Origin: Rugosibacter sp.
Lineage (GTDB): Bacteria > Pseudomonadota > Gammaproteobacteria > Burkholderiales > Rhodocyclaceae
Assembly (NCBI GenBank): GCA_023257495.1
Contig: JALRCC010000196.1
Span: 1-20,706, forward strand
Reading direction: 5' to 3'
Length of the DNA stretch: 20,706 nt
Under the pieces are notes generated by a model. It was not told where the DNA came from and searched no databases. It saw nothing but the letters and a program-made list of their open reading frames with translations. Below, piece by piece: positions 1 through 7,175 of this stretch (within the stretch, counting starts at the first letter, position 1; each line of letters opens with the position of its first letter). A program made the position numbers and the translations under genes.

Positions 1-639
1 GGCCATGCCCTCTATCTCATTTTGGACGTATGGGCTCTGAATCCAGCGCCACAAAAACTCAGCATTTAGCCGCACCGGGCGGACCACCGTTACATGAGAA
101 TCAGCCACCAGCCCAGCTTTATCGAGCTCTTCTGGAACCAAACAGGCGCGACCGATTGTTCCAGTACCTGTTGAGTTCCAGAGAAGATCGTCCTTTCTCA
201 GAAACCGCACGGGTTCATATTTATCTAGCGACTCTGCTGCAATATACCGAGCTGGCTCAAGATCTAAACCATACCAACGAACGCACTTTTGGGAGATAAC
301 TCGATAAGGCGAATAATCTGCGTAAGCTGGCCCCTTGCCTCTCTGAATGTATGAAGTAATTTCGCCCAGTCTTGCCCATCTCCATCCCTGCGGCAGCGCA
401 AATGCAATTTCGTCAGCCTCAATTACTGGCAATGGCTTCGGTGCCTTGATTTCGCCGTCTCGCCAGCGCCGACTTTTCTCGGCTTCAATCGCTTTCATCA
501 GTTCACTGGCAGGCGGGTCACTGGGATCTTGCGGCACTAACTTGCCCTGCATCGCCAGCGTGAGAATCAGCTCACGCAGCCTCTTGATGCCGTCGGGCGC
601 GGAAAAGGCAGTATCGAAATGTTGCTCCAACAATTCCAT
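1..639 (-). CDS. hsdS: Type I restriction-modification specificity subunit HsdS (C-terminus beyond window edge)
   Basis: This is the DNA-recognition subunit of a type I restriction-modification complex. It would bind HsdM and HsdR and set the bipartite target. Only the first 213 codons are visible; the frame is open to base 1. The N-terminus carries the conserved segment RLRELILTLAMQGKLVPQDP (residues about 20-39), known from EcoAI/EcoEI-like HsdS proteins. A first target-recognition domain follows, starting near LPQGWRWARLGEI (about residue 82). The start is fixed by a one-base overlap with the hsdM stop (TAATG), implying translational coupling, with GGGGGCAAG upstream as a weak ribosome site. 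The second target-recognition domain and central repeat lie outside the window. The recognised sequence cannot be predicted. Family assignment is firm; whether the subunit is full length is unknown. Confidence 0.93.
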   Translation of the reverse strand, partial: MELLEQHFDTAFSAPDGIKRLRELILTLAMQGKLVPQDPSDPPASELMKAIEAEKSRRWRDGEIKAPKPLPVIEADEIAFALPQGWRWARLGEITSYIQRGKGPAYADYSPYRVISQKCVRWYGLDLEPARYIAAESLDKYEPVRFLRKDDLLWNSTGTGTIGRACLVPEELDKAGLVADSHVTVVRPVRLNAEFLWRWIQSPYVQNEIEGMA

Positions 640-2102
640 TACTTGCCCCCGAGTGCCTGCATCAGTTCCGCCTTGAGGGCGTTTTGTGCGGCGGCGAGCT
701 GGCGAGTGATTTCCTGATATTCATTCATCAAGTCTTCAGGCTTGTCGTGCTTCACCGCTACTTGATGGGGATTCTTGCAGTCAAGGTTGTAGTTGTTTGC
801 GGAAATATCCTTGGCTGATACCTTCCAGGCATGCTGGGTTGTCTTGCGTCCTTTGCGTGTCGCGCCGCCCCACCATTTCTTTTCCAGGTCGAACTCGGCA
901 ATGGTCAGGGGCTTGGAGCGGGAATAGGACTTGTAACCGTCCGGGTAGGGGTGCTCGAAGAACCATACGTCTTGCGTCGGCTGCCCTTTCTCGAAGAAGA
1001 GCAAGTTTGTCGCAATGCTGGTGTAGGGCGCGAAGACACCCTTTGGCAGGCGCACGATGGTGTGCAGGTTGAACTCTTCCAGCAGCTCGCGCTTGAGGTT
1101 GGTCTTGGTGCCTTCGCCGAACAGAAAGCCGTCGGGCAACACCACGGCGGCGCGGCCAGTGTCGTGCTTCAGCAAGTGCATGATCAGTGCCATGAACAGA
1201 TCGGCGGTTTCGCGAGTCTGGTACTTGCGCGGAAAATTGTTCTCGATGCCGTCCTCTTCCATGCCGCCGAAAGGCGGGTTGGTGATGACGATGTCGACCC
1301 GGTCTTTGGGGCCGTAATCCTTGAGCGGGCGGCTCAGGGTGTTGTCGTGGCGGATGTTGCTGGGCACATCGATGCCGTGCAGCATCATGTTGGTCATGGC
1401 CAGCATATGCGGCAGTGGCTTCTTTTCCACGCCGTGGATACTGGCTTGCAGGGTGTTGCGATCTTCGTTGTTCTTCACCTGACGATTGAGATGTTCGATG
1501 GTGCAGGTGAGAAAGCCGCCGGTACCGCAGGCCGGGTCGAGCACACTTTCGCCCAGTTTCGGGTTGAGGATGTCGACCATGAACTGGGTAACGGCACGCG
1601 GGGTGTAGTACTCGCCCGCATTGCCGGCGGATTGCAGATCGGCAAGAATTTTTTCGTAGATGTCGTTGAACAGGTGACGGTCGGACGATGAGTTGAAGTC
1701 GACATCGTCCTCGATGGTGTTGATCACCTGCCGCAGCAGGTGGCCGGATTTCATGTAGTTGTAGGCATCCTCGAACACTGCGCCCACCACACGCCCGTGT
1801 GTAGTTACTCCGGCCTTGGTGGCCAGTTGCTTGAGCGATGGGAAGAGTTCGTTATTGACGAAGTCAATCAGCTCCTCGCCGGTGATGCCTTCCGCATCCT
1901 TTGCCCAGTTGCTCCAGCGGAAGCGATTTTGCAGTGGCGATTTGTAGCCGGGAATGGTGACCTGCCACTCCTGTTCCTTGTCGTCGAAGATTTTCAGGAA
2001 CAGCAGCCAGACGATCTGGCTGATGCGCTGGGCATCGCCATCGACGCCGACATCCTTGCGCATGATGTCCTGAATGGTCTTGATGAGTGTGGCGATTGAC
2101 AT
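639..2102 (-). CDS. hsdM: Type I restriction-modification DNA adenine methyltransferase HsdM
   Basis: This is the modification subunit (487 aa), which transfers a methyl group from S-adenosylmethionine to adenine-N6 in the target set by HsdS. The N-terminal helical HsdM_N domain spans about residues 1-150. The Rossmann methyltransferase domain has the SAM-binding motif DPACGTGGF at 189-197 and the catalytic N6-adenine motif NPPF at 275-278. The C-terminus (about 455-487) is helical and could contact HsdS. The length fits the type IB family (about 490 aa). It lies 26 bp after hsdR and overlaps hsdS by one base, so all three subunits are probably co-transcribed. The Shine-Dalgarno GGAG sits 10 nt before the ATG. 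A minimal start-stop (ATG TAG) lies in between, which could tune translation. All key motifs are intact. Confidence 0.97.
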   Translation of the reverse strand: MSIATLIKTIQDIMRKDVGVDGDAQRISQIVWLLFLKIFDDKEQEWQVTIPGYKSPLQNRFRWSNWAKDAEGITGEELIDFVNNELFPSLKQLATKAGVTTHGRVVGAVFEDAYNYMKSGHLLRQVINTIEDDVDFNSSSDRHLFNDIYEKILADLQSAGNAGEYYTPRAVTQFMVDILNPKLGESVLDPACGTGGFLTCTIEHLNRQVKNNEDRNTLQASIHGVEKKPLPHMLAMTNMMLHGIDVPSNIRHDNTLSRPLKDYGPKDRVDIVITNPPFGGMEEDGIENNFPRKYQTRETADLFMALIMHLLKHDTGRAAVVLPDGFLFGEGTKTNLKRELLEEFNLHTIVRLPKGVFAPYTSIATNLLFFEKGQPTQDVWFFEHPYPDGYKSYSRSKPLTIAEFDLEKKWWGGATRKGRKTTQHAWKVSAKDISANNYNLDCKNPHQVAVKHDKPEDLMNEYQEITRQLAAAQNALKAELMQALGGK

Positions 2103-2128
2103 GACTACATGACTCCAATGCGTGTCTG

Positions 2129-4504
2129 TTATGCGGTGTAGAGCGCCTGTTCAAGTTCTTGCAGGGCGCGATGGTACTGGTCCAGCCCGCCAAAGCTGCG
2201 AATGATTTCGATAGGGGTGCCGAACTGGGTAAACGGCGCAATGGTGAGAATCTGCGTCTCCTCAATCGGCCCGACGCCTTCGTCGGCGTATTTGTCCAGC
2301 AAGGCGTCGAGTACGCGGCGTGCCTGCTCGCCGTAGCGGGTGAAGTAGTCTCGCTTCCTGACCTGCTCGGCCCGTTCTTTCCGGGTCAGCGGCGGCTTAT
2401 CCCAGGCAACGTGACAGACGAGATCGAAGGGGTCGCAATCTCGCCCAACCTCATCCGCCAAGGCTTCGAAGAAGATGCCTTCGTTGGCAAGTTCGTCAAT
2501 GACGGCCTGCTTCTTGTCGGCTCTGCTCCAGCGACGCAGGAATTCATCTCGCGAGGTGAATTCCCTGGCCAGCGCCTTGCGGGTGTAATCCTTGAGCGAT
2601 TCGGTAATCAACTTGCCGCTGGCGTCGAAATACTGCACCCGCTCGGAGGCCACCTTGACCTCGACGTTGGCCACGACATAGCGGCGCACGCCTGAGCCTT
2701 CTTCGCCCGCGCCGGGCTCGGCGACGCCCGTCCATTCGGCGTTCTCATCCGTTGCCGGATAGGTAAGGCCTTCGGCAGGATTTTCGTCGTCGATGTCATC
2801 CGGCGGCACCGGTGAATCATCCGGGTGCTTGGGCTCGTAGATTTGCACCGGGTCGCCGTCAAAGTCCGGATCGGCAAACAGCTCGGTGGCCTTCTTGAAA
2901 TCGATGATGGTGAAGTAGTACTTGTCGTAGTCCTCGTTGATGCGAGTGCCACGCCCGATGATCTGCTTGAACTCGGTCATGGACTGGATGCGCTGATCCA
3001 GCACAATGAGCTTGCAAGTCTGCGCATCGACGCCCGTACTCATCAGCTTGGAGGTGGTGGCGATAACCGGATATCGACTCTCGGGAAAGATGAAGTTATC
3101 GAGTTCGGCCTTGCCCTCTTCGTTGTCGCCGGTGATGCGCATGATGTACTTGCTGTTCTGCGCGACCAGATCGCCGTTTTCATTCACCAGCGCCTGCCGC
3201 ATGCGCTCGGCGTGATCGATGTTGTCGCAGAAGACAATGGTCTTGTCGAAGCGGTTAGTCTGCTTCAGAAACTCGCTGATTTTTTTGGCGACAAGCTCGG
3301 TGCGCTTTTCCAGCACTAGCGTCTTGTCAAAATCTCTCTGGTTGTAGATGCGGTCTTCGATTTCGTTGCCGTATTTGTCGACCATGCCTTTGTCGGGGCG
3401 CCAGCCGGCGAGGTCTTTGTCCAGGTCGATGCGCACCACCTTGTAAGGGGCGAGAAAACCGTCGTCGATACCCTGCCGTAGTGAATACGTGTAGATCGGT
3501 TCGCCGAAGTAGTCGATGTTGGAAACATCCTTGGTTTCCTTCGGTGTGGCGGTCAGGCCGATTTGCGTGGCCGACGAGAAGTATTCGAGGATTTCGCGCC
3601 AGGCCGAATCGGCGGCGGCACTCCCGCGATGGCACTCGTCGATTACGATCAGATCGAAGAAGTCGCGGCTGAACTGCTTGTAGATGTTGCGCTCTTCCTC
3701 GGTGCCGGTGACGGCCTGATAGAGCGACAGATAGATTTCATACGACTTGTTGGCCTGACGCTTCTGAATCTTGGTCATAGCCGAGCCGAATGGCTTGAAG
3801 TCGTTGGTCATGGTCTGATCGACCAGGATATTGCGGTCGGCCAAAAACAGAATTCGTTTTTTGGTTTTTGACTTCCACAAGCGCCAGATGATCTGGAAGG
3901 CCGTATAGGTCTTGCCGGTGCCGGTCGCCATGACCAGCAGAATGCGGTTCTGGCCTCTGGCGATGGCTTCAATGGTCTTATTGATCGCCAGAAGTTGGTA
4001 GTAGCGCGGCATTTTGTTGCTGCCGTCGCTGTGGTAATCCTGCGTGACCAGTTCGTTTTGCGCGCTGTTCAAGCCCTGATGCGTCGCCCACCATTGCCAC
4101 AGGGTTTCAGCCGAAGGGAATTCGTGCAGGCCCAGCTCGCGTTCGAGAATGCCATCGGCAGCGATCTTGTTGTGAAACAGAAAACCGTCGCCATTGCTGC
4201 TGAACACGAAAGGCACCTGGAGCATTTCTGCGTACCCCAAGCCCTGCTGCATGCCATCGCCTACAGAGTGGCCGGCATCCTTCGCCTCGATAACGGCGAT
4301 GGGCATATTGGGCTTGTAGAACAGAACATAGTCGGCACGCTTGTGCTGGGCGCGGGTGTGCAACTTGCCACGGACGATAATGCGACCCTTGGTCAACGGG
4401 AATTCTTCGCGCACTTGGGTAGCGATGTCCCAGCCCACAGCCTCAAGGGCCGGGGTGATGAATTTCGTACAGATGTCGCGTTCGCTGAGCTGGCGTTTGT
4501 CCAT
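2129..4504 (-). CDS. hsdR: Type I restriction endonuclease/translocase subunit HsdR
   Basis: This is the motor and nuclease subunit (791 aa) of the restriction complex. It translocates unmethylated DNA using ATP and cleaves at a distance. The N-terminal PD-(D/E)XK nuclease has D58 followed by E73-A-K75 (segment VIEAKDAG). The SF2 helicase core has Walker A ATGTGKT at 193-199, DECH at 289-292, TAT at 318-320 and motif [10 protein letters not shown] at 514-521. The remaining ~250 residues match the position and size of the EcoEI-type HsdR C-terminal domain that docks on HsdM. Length and gene order R-M-S fit type IB. The ATG is preceded by GAGG with 9 nt spacing. The 198 bp before it may hold a separate promoter. 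No missing catalytic residue or frameshift was seen, so the system looks functional. Confidence 0.97.
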   Translation of the reverse strand: MDKRQLSERDICTKFITPALEAVGWDIATQVREEFPLTKGRIIVRGKLHTRAQHKRADYVLFYKPNMPIAVIEAKDAGHSVGDGMQQGLGYAEMLQVPFVFSSNGDGFLFHNKIAADGILERELGLHEFPSAETLWQWWATHQGLNSAQNELVTQDYHSDGSNKMPRYYQLLAINKTIEAIARGQNRILLVMATGTGKTYTAFQIIWRLWKSKTKKRILFLADRNILVDQTMTNDFKPFGSAMTKIQKRQANKSYEIYLSLYQAVTGTEEERNIYKQFSRDFFDLIVIDECHRGSAAADSAWREILEYFSSATQIGLTATPKETKDVSNIDYFGEPIYTYSLRQGIDDGFLAPYKVVRIDLDKDLAGWRPDKGMVDKYGNEIEDRIYNQRDFDKTLVLEKRTELVAKKISEFLKQTNRFDKTIVFCDNIDHAERMRQALVNENGDLVAQNSKYIMRITGDNEEGKAELDNFIFPESRYPVIATTSKLMSTGVDAQTCKLIVLDQRIQSMTEFKQIIGRGTRINEDYDKYYFTIIDFKKATELFADPDFDGDPVQIYEPKHPDDSPVPPDDIDDENPAEGLTYPATDENAEWTGVAEPGAGEEGSGVRRYVVANVEVKVASERVQYFDASGKLITESLKDYTRKALAREFTSRDEFLRRWSRADKKQAVIDELANEGIFFEALADEVGRDCDPFDLVCHVAWDKPPLTRKERAEQVRKRDYFTRYGEQARRVLDALLDKYADEGVGPIEETQILTIAPFTQFGTPIEIIRSFGGLDQYHRALQELEQALYTA

Positions 4505-4595
4505 TTGGCATTACCTCATGGATCGGCTCATTGAATACTCAAAGTCGTTTGCCGTGTCCCACTTGAATTCGTCGACTTGGATCAAGCTATTGATA

Positions 4596-4702
4596 TGAGC
4601 CAAACAAAGAGTGTTGTAAAAACAATTTGTTAGCCAACAATCCAGGCCGCTATGCGCATTGTTTTGGCTCAGGGTTAGCAGATAGACCCAATCTTGAGCC
4701 AA
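4596..4702. repeat. Three copies of TTGGCTCA in the hsdR leader
   Basis: The 8-mer TTGGCTCA occurs on the minus strand at 4596-4603 and 4695-4702, and on the plus strand at 4664-4671. The last two are inverted. They can form a stem with an inner GGGT (4672-4675) / ACCC (4686-4689) pairing, starting just after the stop codon of the ATPase gene. This could be an operator set for the locus regulator or an attenuating hairpin. There is no U-run, so a simple intrinsic terminator is less likely. The function is inferred; the repeats are seen directly. Confidence 0.45.
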
Positions 4703-4703
4703 G

Positions 4704-6338
4704 TTATGGGAGGCGGTAACGTGTACCACTGAGCACCCCCTCCTGTACTAGCTTGCCGTCTTGGACGAGTTGTCCGACGCCCCTTCGGATGCGTGAACGC
4801 GCGATTTCCAGACCGATACGCTGATGGATATCGCCCATTTTGGTATTTGGGTAGCGCCCCACATCCTCCACGATCAAAGCCAGCAGTCGGTGCGGCTCAA
4901 TACGTTTGAGGGTAGTGCCGCCGACAAAGTCCAGGCTGCGTAGTAGGCTCGGATCGACAAAATACCGAGTGGCCTGGGTGCGCCCGGCACTTAGTATCAG
5001 TTGCCAGTTCAGCAGACGATTGAGCCAGGGTTGAAGGGCGTCGACGTTGGGCAGATCCAGCGTGGTAGTCAATTCTCGGGCTGTTAATGCATCGTGCTGA
5101 GCCAATAGACCCAGGGCAATACGCTCACGTTGGGTGAGTTGGTAGGTCTCATCAGCCTTGGCGATAAAATCGATCACTTCTGGCTTCAGGATGCGGCGGC
5201 GCACGGTGACCTGTACTCGGTCGTGCATCTCGACTAATTCAGGTGCTGGACGGCCTTGCGAGAGCAGCACCTCGAAGATCTTGTCGAAACCACTGCCTTC
5301 TCGTTCCATCAATTTCAGGTCGTGGAACAGGCGAGCTAGATGCTCGTTGCGACGCACAGTAGTGTGCAGCACGTTCTGTGGCGTCACACCCAGCGGCAAC
5401 GGGCCGGGATTAACCACCTCTAGTCGGTCGGGGTGCAGATTTAGGAAAATGTCGCCTCGTTGGGTGTAGGGGCGGTGCACCAGGGCGTTAACCAGCAATT
5501 CACGTACAACGATTTCATCGAAGGCTGGGACGTTCTGTCGGTACAGGCCGTCAGGCAGTTCGTAGCGCTCGCGGAAATCAGGCACCTCCTGCCAGACAGC
5601 CTCGATCAGTTCGATTGGATTAAGGGTGTGGTCATCCCAGACCAGTTTATTGACTTTCTGGCCCTGCTCGTCGTACTTGATGAACTGAATGACTGGTGCC
5701 GTGGTCAGTTGTGCGCGGTGGAACTGCCGCCCAAGACAGAGGATGCCCAAGTTGGTAAGGTGCGATCCCTGTGCCAGCTGGTAGTGATCCAACAGTTCGT
5801 CATCGCTTTTTTCTTTGACCGAGGACTTGACTCGGTCGGATGCCCGCAGCGACTGCGCCAGCCTGCCGAATTTGGCCAAGTCGAGGTCGGCACGTGGGAT
5901 GCACAGGGCAGTCTGTGTTTCCCAAGGCAAGGCGCTGCGTTCCGTAGCCAAGCGCATCACATCGTCGCCGGTGATGGGTTTGCTCTGGTCTGCAATGCGC
6001 AGGAAGTAGCGGCCATCGGTGGTAGAAGCTACTGCCATTGAGCGTGGAATCGTGAGTTCAATGAATTGCCCGTCATTCGGTGCCGTAACGATGCGGGGTA
6101 GCACCGTTACATTGACCGTGCGTTCAGCCATTTTTCGCCGCAACGTATCGGGGAGATCAGTAGGAACTCGTTGATCGGCGGGAGGGTGGTCCTGGCCATC
6201 CTCTATGCCGAGCAGTAACCTGCCGCCCGTTGCGCTAGCAAAGGCGACACAGTCTTTGGCCAATTCGTTCCAGTCCGCGTTCTTGCCAACGACCGCACGC
6301 AAGGATTTCTGGTCGAGAAGCTGTCCTTCCAAACTCAA
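4704..6338 (-). CDS. AlbA_2 (Schlafen-like) / GHKL-ATPase / winged-helix protein linked to the restriction locus
   Basis: This 544 aa protein belongs to the broad group annotated as ATP-binding or RecG-related putative transcriptional regulators (COG2865-like). Residues about 1-140 fit an AlbA_2 domain, with ELAKDCVAFASATGGRLLLG at 25-44. Residues about 270-360 fit a GHKL/HATPase_c_4 fold, with the N-box ELLVNALVHR at 280-289, VNPGPLP at 309-315 and the glycine-rich EREGSGFDKI at 345-354. The rest (about 385-544) looks like two winged-helix DNA-binding segments. The start is TTG, supported by GGGAGG six nt upstream and by the lack of a better in-frame start. It lies 22 bp after the small HTH gene and upstream of hsdR, so it probably belongs to the same unit. 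Its role could be regulatory or a separate defence activity; the exact function is unknown. Confidence 0.85.
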   Translation of the reverse strand: MSLEGQLLDQKSLRAVVGKNADWNELAKDCVAFASATGGRLLLGIEDGQDHPPADQRVPTDLPDTLRRKMAERTVNVTVLPRIVTAPNDGQFIELTIPRSMAVASTTDGRYFLRIADQSKPITGDDVMRLATERSALPWETQTALCIPRADLDLAKFGRLAQSLRASDRVKSSVKEKSDDELLDHYQLAQGSHLTNLGILCLGRQFHRAQLTTAPVIQFIKYDEQGQKVNKLVWDDHTLNPIELIEAVWQEVPDFRERYELPDGLYRQNVPAFDEIVVRELLVNALVHRPYTQRGDIFLNLHPDRLEVVNPGPLPLGVTPQNVLHTTVRRNEHLARLFHDLKLMEREGSGFDKIFEVLLSQGRPAPELVEMHDRVQVTVRRRILKPEVIDFIAKADETYQLTQRERIALGLLAQHDALTARELTTTLDLPNVDALQPWLNRLLNWQLILSAGRTQATRYFVDPSLLRSLDFVGGTTLKRIEPHRLLALIVEDVGRYPNTKMGDIHQRIGLEIARSRIRRGVGQLVQDGKLVQEGVLSGTRYRLP

Positions 6339-6360
6339 ATACTGCCTCCCCTAATTCCTT

Positions 6361-6591
6361 TCATCGGTTCTTGCCACCTGACTCATCGACGGTGCCACCC
6401 GCAAGAGCCCATTCGCCCACCTCTGAAATCTTGAATTTCCATAGGCACCCAGTGCGTTGAGCCGACAAACTTTTACGGTCAATCCACCGATAGATCGAAT
6501 CACGCGTAACGCCTAGGTGCTCGGTGATCTGTTCGACTGAAACCCACGGCTCGCATATCGCGGCCCCTAGATTTAACTGATCCGGTCGCAT
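6361..6591 (-). CDS. Small excisionase-family helix-turn-helix DNA-binding protein
   Basis: This 76 aa protein has a MerR/excisionase-type HTH (HTH_17): the segment PWVSVEQITEHLGVTRDSIY (residues about 15-34) is the turn-helix core. IYRWIDRKSL and the wing-like WKFKISEVGEWA follow. Such small proteins often precede restriction-modification or island genes and act as local regulators or recombination directionality factors. It is the first gene of the minus-strand block and ends 22 bp before the AlbA_2 gene. No clear Shine-Dalgarno precedes the ATG, and no strong promoter was identified. The three TTGGCTCA copies downstream are candidate binding sites, which is only inference. The family is secure; the target is not. 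Confidence 0.85.
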   Translation of the reverse strand: MRPDQLNLGAAICEPWVSVEQITEHLGVTRDSIYRWIDRKSLSAQRTGCLWKFKISEVGEWALAGGTVDESGGKNR

Positions 6592-6653
6592 AAAGTCGTA
6601 ATCGATAGCAAAGACTGCAATTTATCAGGTATAGCTGGAAGGAGCCACATTTT

Positions 6654-6668
6654 GATGCGAAGCGCATC
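6654..6668. repeat. Short perfect hairpin GATGCG-AAG-CGCATC
   Basis: Two 6-bp arms with a 3-nt loop lie about 63 bp upstream of the HTH gene start. It has no following U-run on either strand, so it is not a standard terminator. It could be a protein-binding palindrome near the promoter of the locus or a relic of the inserted element. Confidence 0.4.
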
Positions 6669-6752
6669 GGGGTAGCTTGGCTTCCTGATCGAACAGAGCA
6701 TTCATGGTGTTGTCATCAACCAATACAAGGAGCATTGCAATGGCAATGAAGG

Positions 6753-6919
6753 ATGAAGGTCAAACTCACCGACACCCAAACCATTATCCTCAGTCCGTTG
6801 ACCGGACGGCAACATCGAGCCCTTGTCGGCCAGTCTGCGCGGCGGATGCCGATGGCCAACACCAGCTCATCGACGCGATGCGTCACCCCGGCGGCCCCAA
6901 AAGTCGGCGCTGGTGACAC
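6753..6919 (+). pseudogene. Decayed remnant resembling a DUF3489-family gene
   Basis: Three adjacent stretches in three different frames resemble consecutive parts of DUF3489 proteins, which are small proteins common in proteobacterial mobile islands. From 6753 the frame gives MKVKLTDTQTIILS. From 6802 another frame gives PDGNIEPLSASLRGG. Near 6850-6900 the third frame gives GQHQLIDAMRHPGGP, similar to the C-terminal half of the family. AAGGAG at 6728-6733 lies upstream. The middle of the gene seems deleted. No single frame encodes a plausible protein. The resemblance rests on recalled family sequence, not on a search, so the name is tentative. Confidence 0.45.
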
Positions 6920-6948
6920 GCCGAGAAGGCCGCTAAATCGAAGCCATT

Positions 6949-6968
6949 GCTAGCCCGGTGCTAGCCCG
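6949..6968. repeat. Two-copy tandem repeat of GCTAGCCCG
   Basis: GCTAGCCCG is repeated at 6949-6957 and 6960-6968 with an 11-bp period, about 45 bp from the 3' end of tRNA-Met. Its position near the putative island junction makes it a possible recombinase arm site, but nothing else supports this. Confidence 0.3.
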
Positions 6969-7014
6969 ACCTAAATGTGAAAGCAGCCCTAAGTCTGTAG
7001 AACCGCTTGAATAC

Positions 7015-7091
7015 TGGTGGTGATGGGGGGACTTGAACCCTCGACCTACGGATTATGAATCCGTCGCTCTAACCAGCTGAGCTACATCACC
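7015..7091 (-). tRNA. tRNA-Met (anticodon CAT)
   Basis: The minus strand gives a full cloverleaf of 77 nt including an encoded 3' CCA. The acceptor stem is GGTGATG/CATCACC with discriminator A. The D-arm has AGCTCAGCTGGTTAGAGC. The anticodon loop is TTCATAA, closed by ACGGA/TCCGT, giving CAT. The T-arm contains GGTTCAAGTCC. The paired first base excludes initiator tRNA. It is most likely elongator tRNA-Met; tRNA-Ile2 with modified C34 shares the CAT anticodon and is the alternative. The accessory block lies on its 3' side, the usual side for tRNA-targeted integration. Confidence 0.96.
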
Positions 7092-7116
7092 GTGCACAAT
7101 GGTGCGAAGGGGCGAG

Positions 7117-7146
7117 ATTATCCCTTTCGTACATCCTCCTTGTCAA
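7117..7146 (-). promoter_or_regulatory. Sigma-70 promoter of tRNA-Met
   Basis: On the minus strand a perfect -35 TTGACA (7141-7146) is followed after 18 nt by GATAAT (7117-7122). A GC-rich discriminator (CTCGCCCC), typical of stable-RNA promoters under stringent control, follows. A small GCAC/GTGC hairpin (7094-7105) lies between the start region and the tRNA. The element overlaps the leader of the divergent ubiH gene. Confidence 0.8.
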
Positions 7147-7175
7147 GGAAGGCATGCGTGGGAGACAATCGCGGT

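Larger units (their letters stand above)
6592..7014. other. Gene-poor island junction between the HTH gene and tRNA-Met
   Basis: This 423 bp has no intact gene. It holds a perfect 6-bp-arm hairpin (6654-6668), a frame-shifted remnant resembling a DUF3489 protein (6753-6919) and an 11-bp-period tandem repeat (6949-6968), and ends at the 3' CCA of tRNA-Met. The short open frames here (60-70 codons in several phases) look like remains, not genes. The position next to a tRNA 3' end suggests an integration boundary. No duplicate of the tRNA 3' end was found inside the window; the other island end would lie left of base 1. Confidence 0.6.

Noticed and set aside
831..1691. 286-codon plus-strand frame inside hsdM
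   Set aside because: It is antisense to a well-supported methyltransferase gene, in a frame often left open by GC-rich codon use; no domain is visible.
4511..4729. 72-codon minus-strand frame filling the hsdR leader and ending just before hsdR
   Set aside because: It overlaps the end of the ATPase gene, resembles no family, and covers the repeated TTGGCTCA motifs. It more likely reflects chance openness, although a translated leader cannot be fully excluded.
7092..7175. N-terminal extension of ubiH by 28 codons
   Set aside because: It covers the tRNA-Met promoter, and the FAD-binding fold starts only after the ATG at 7176.
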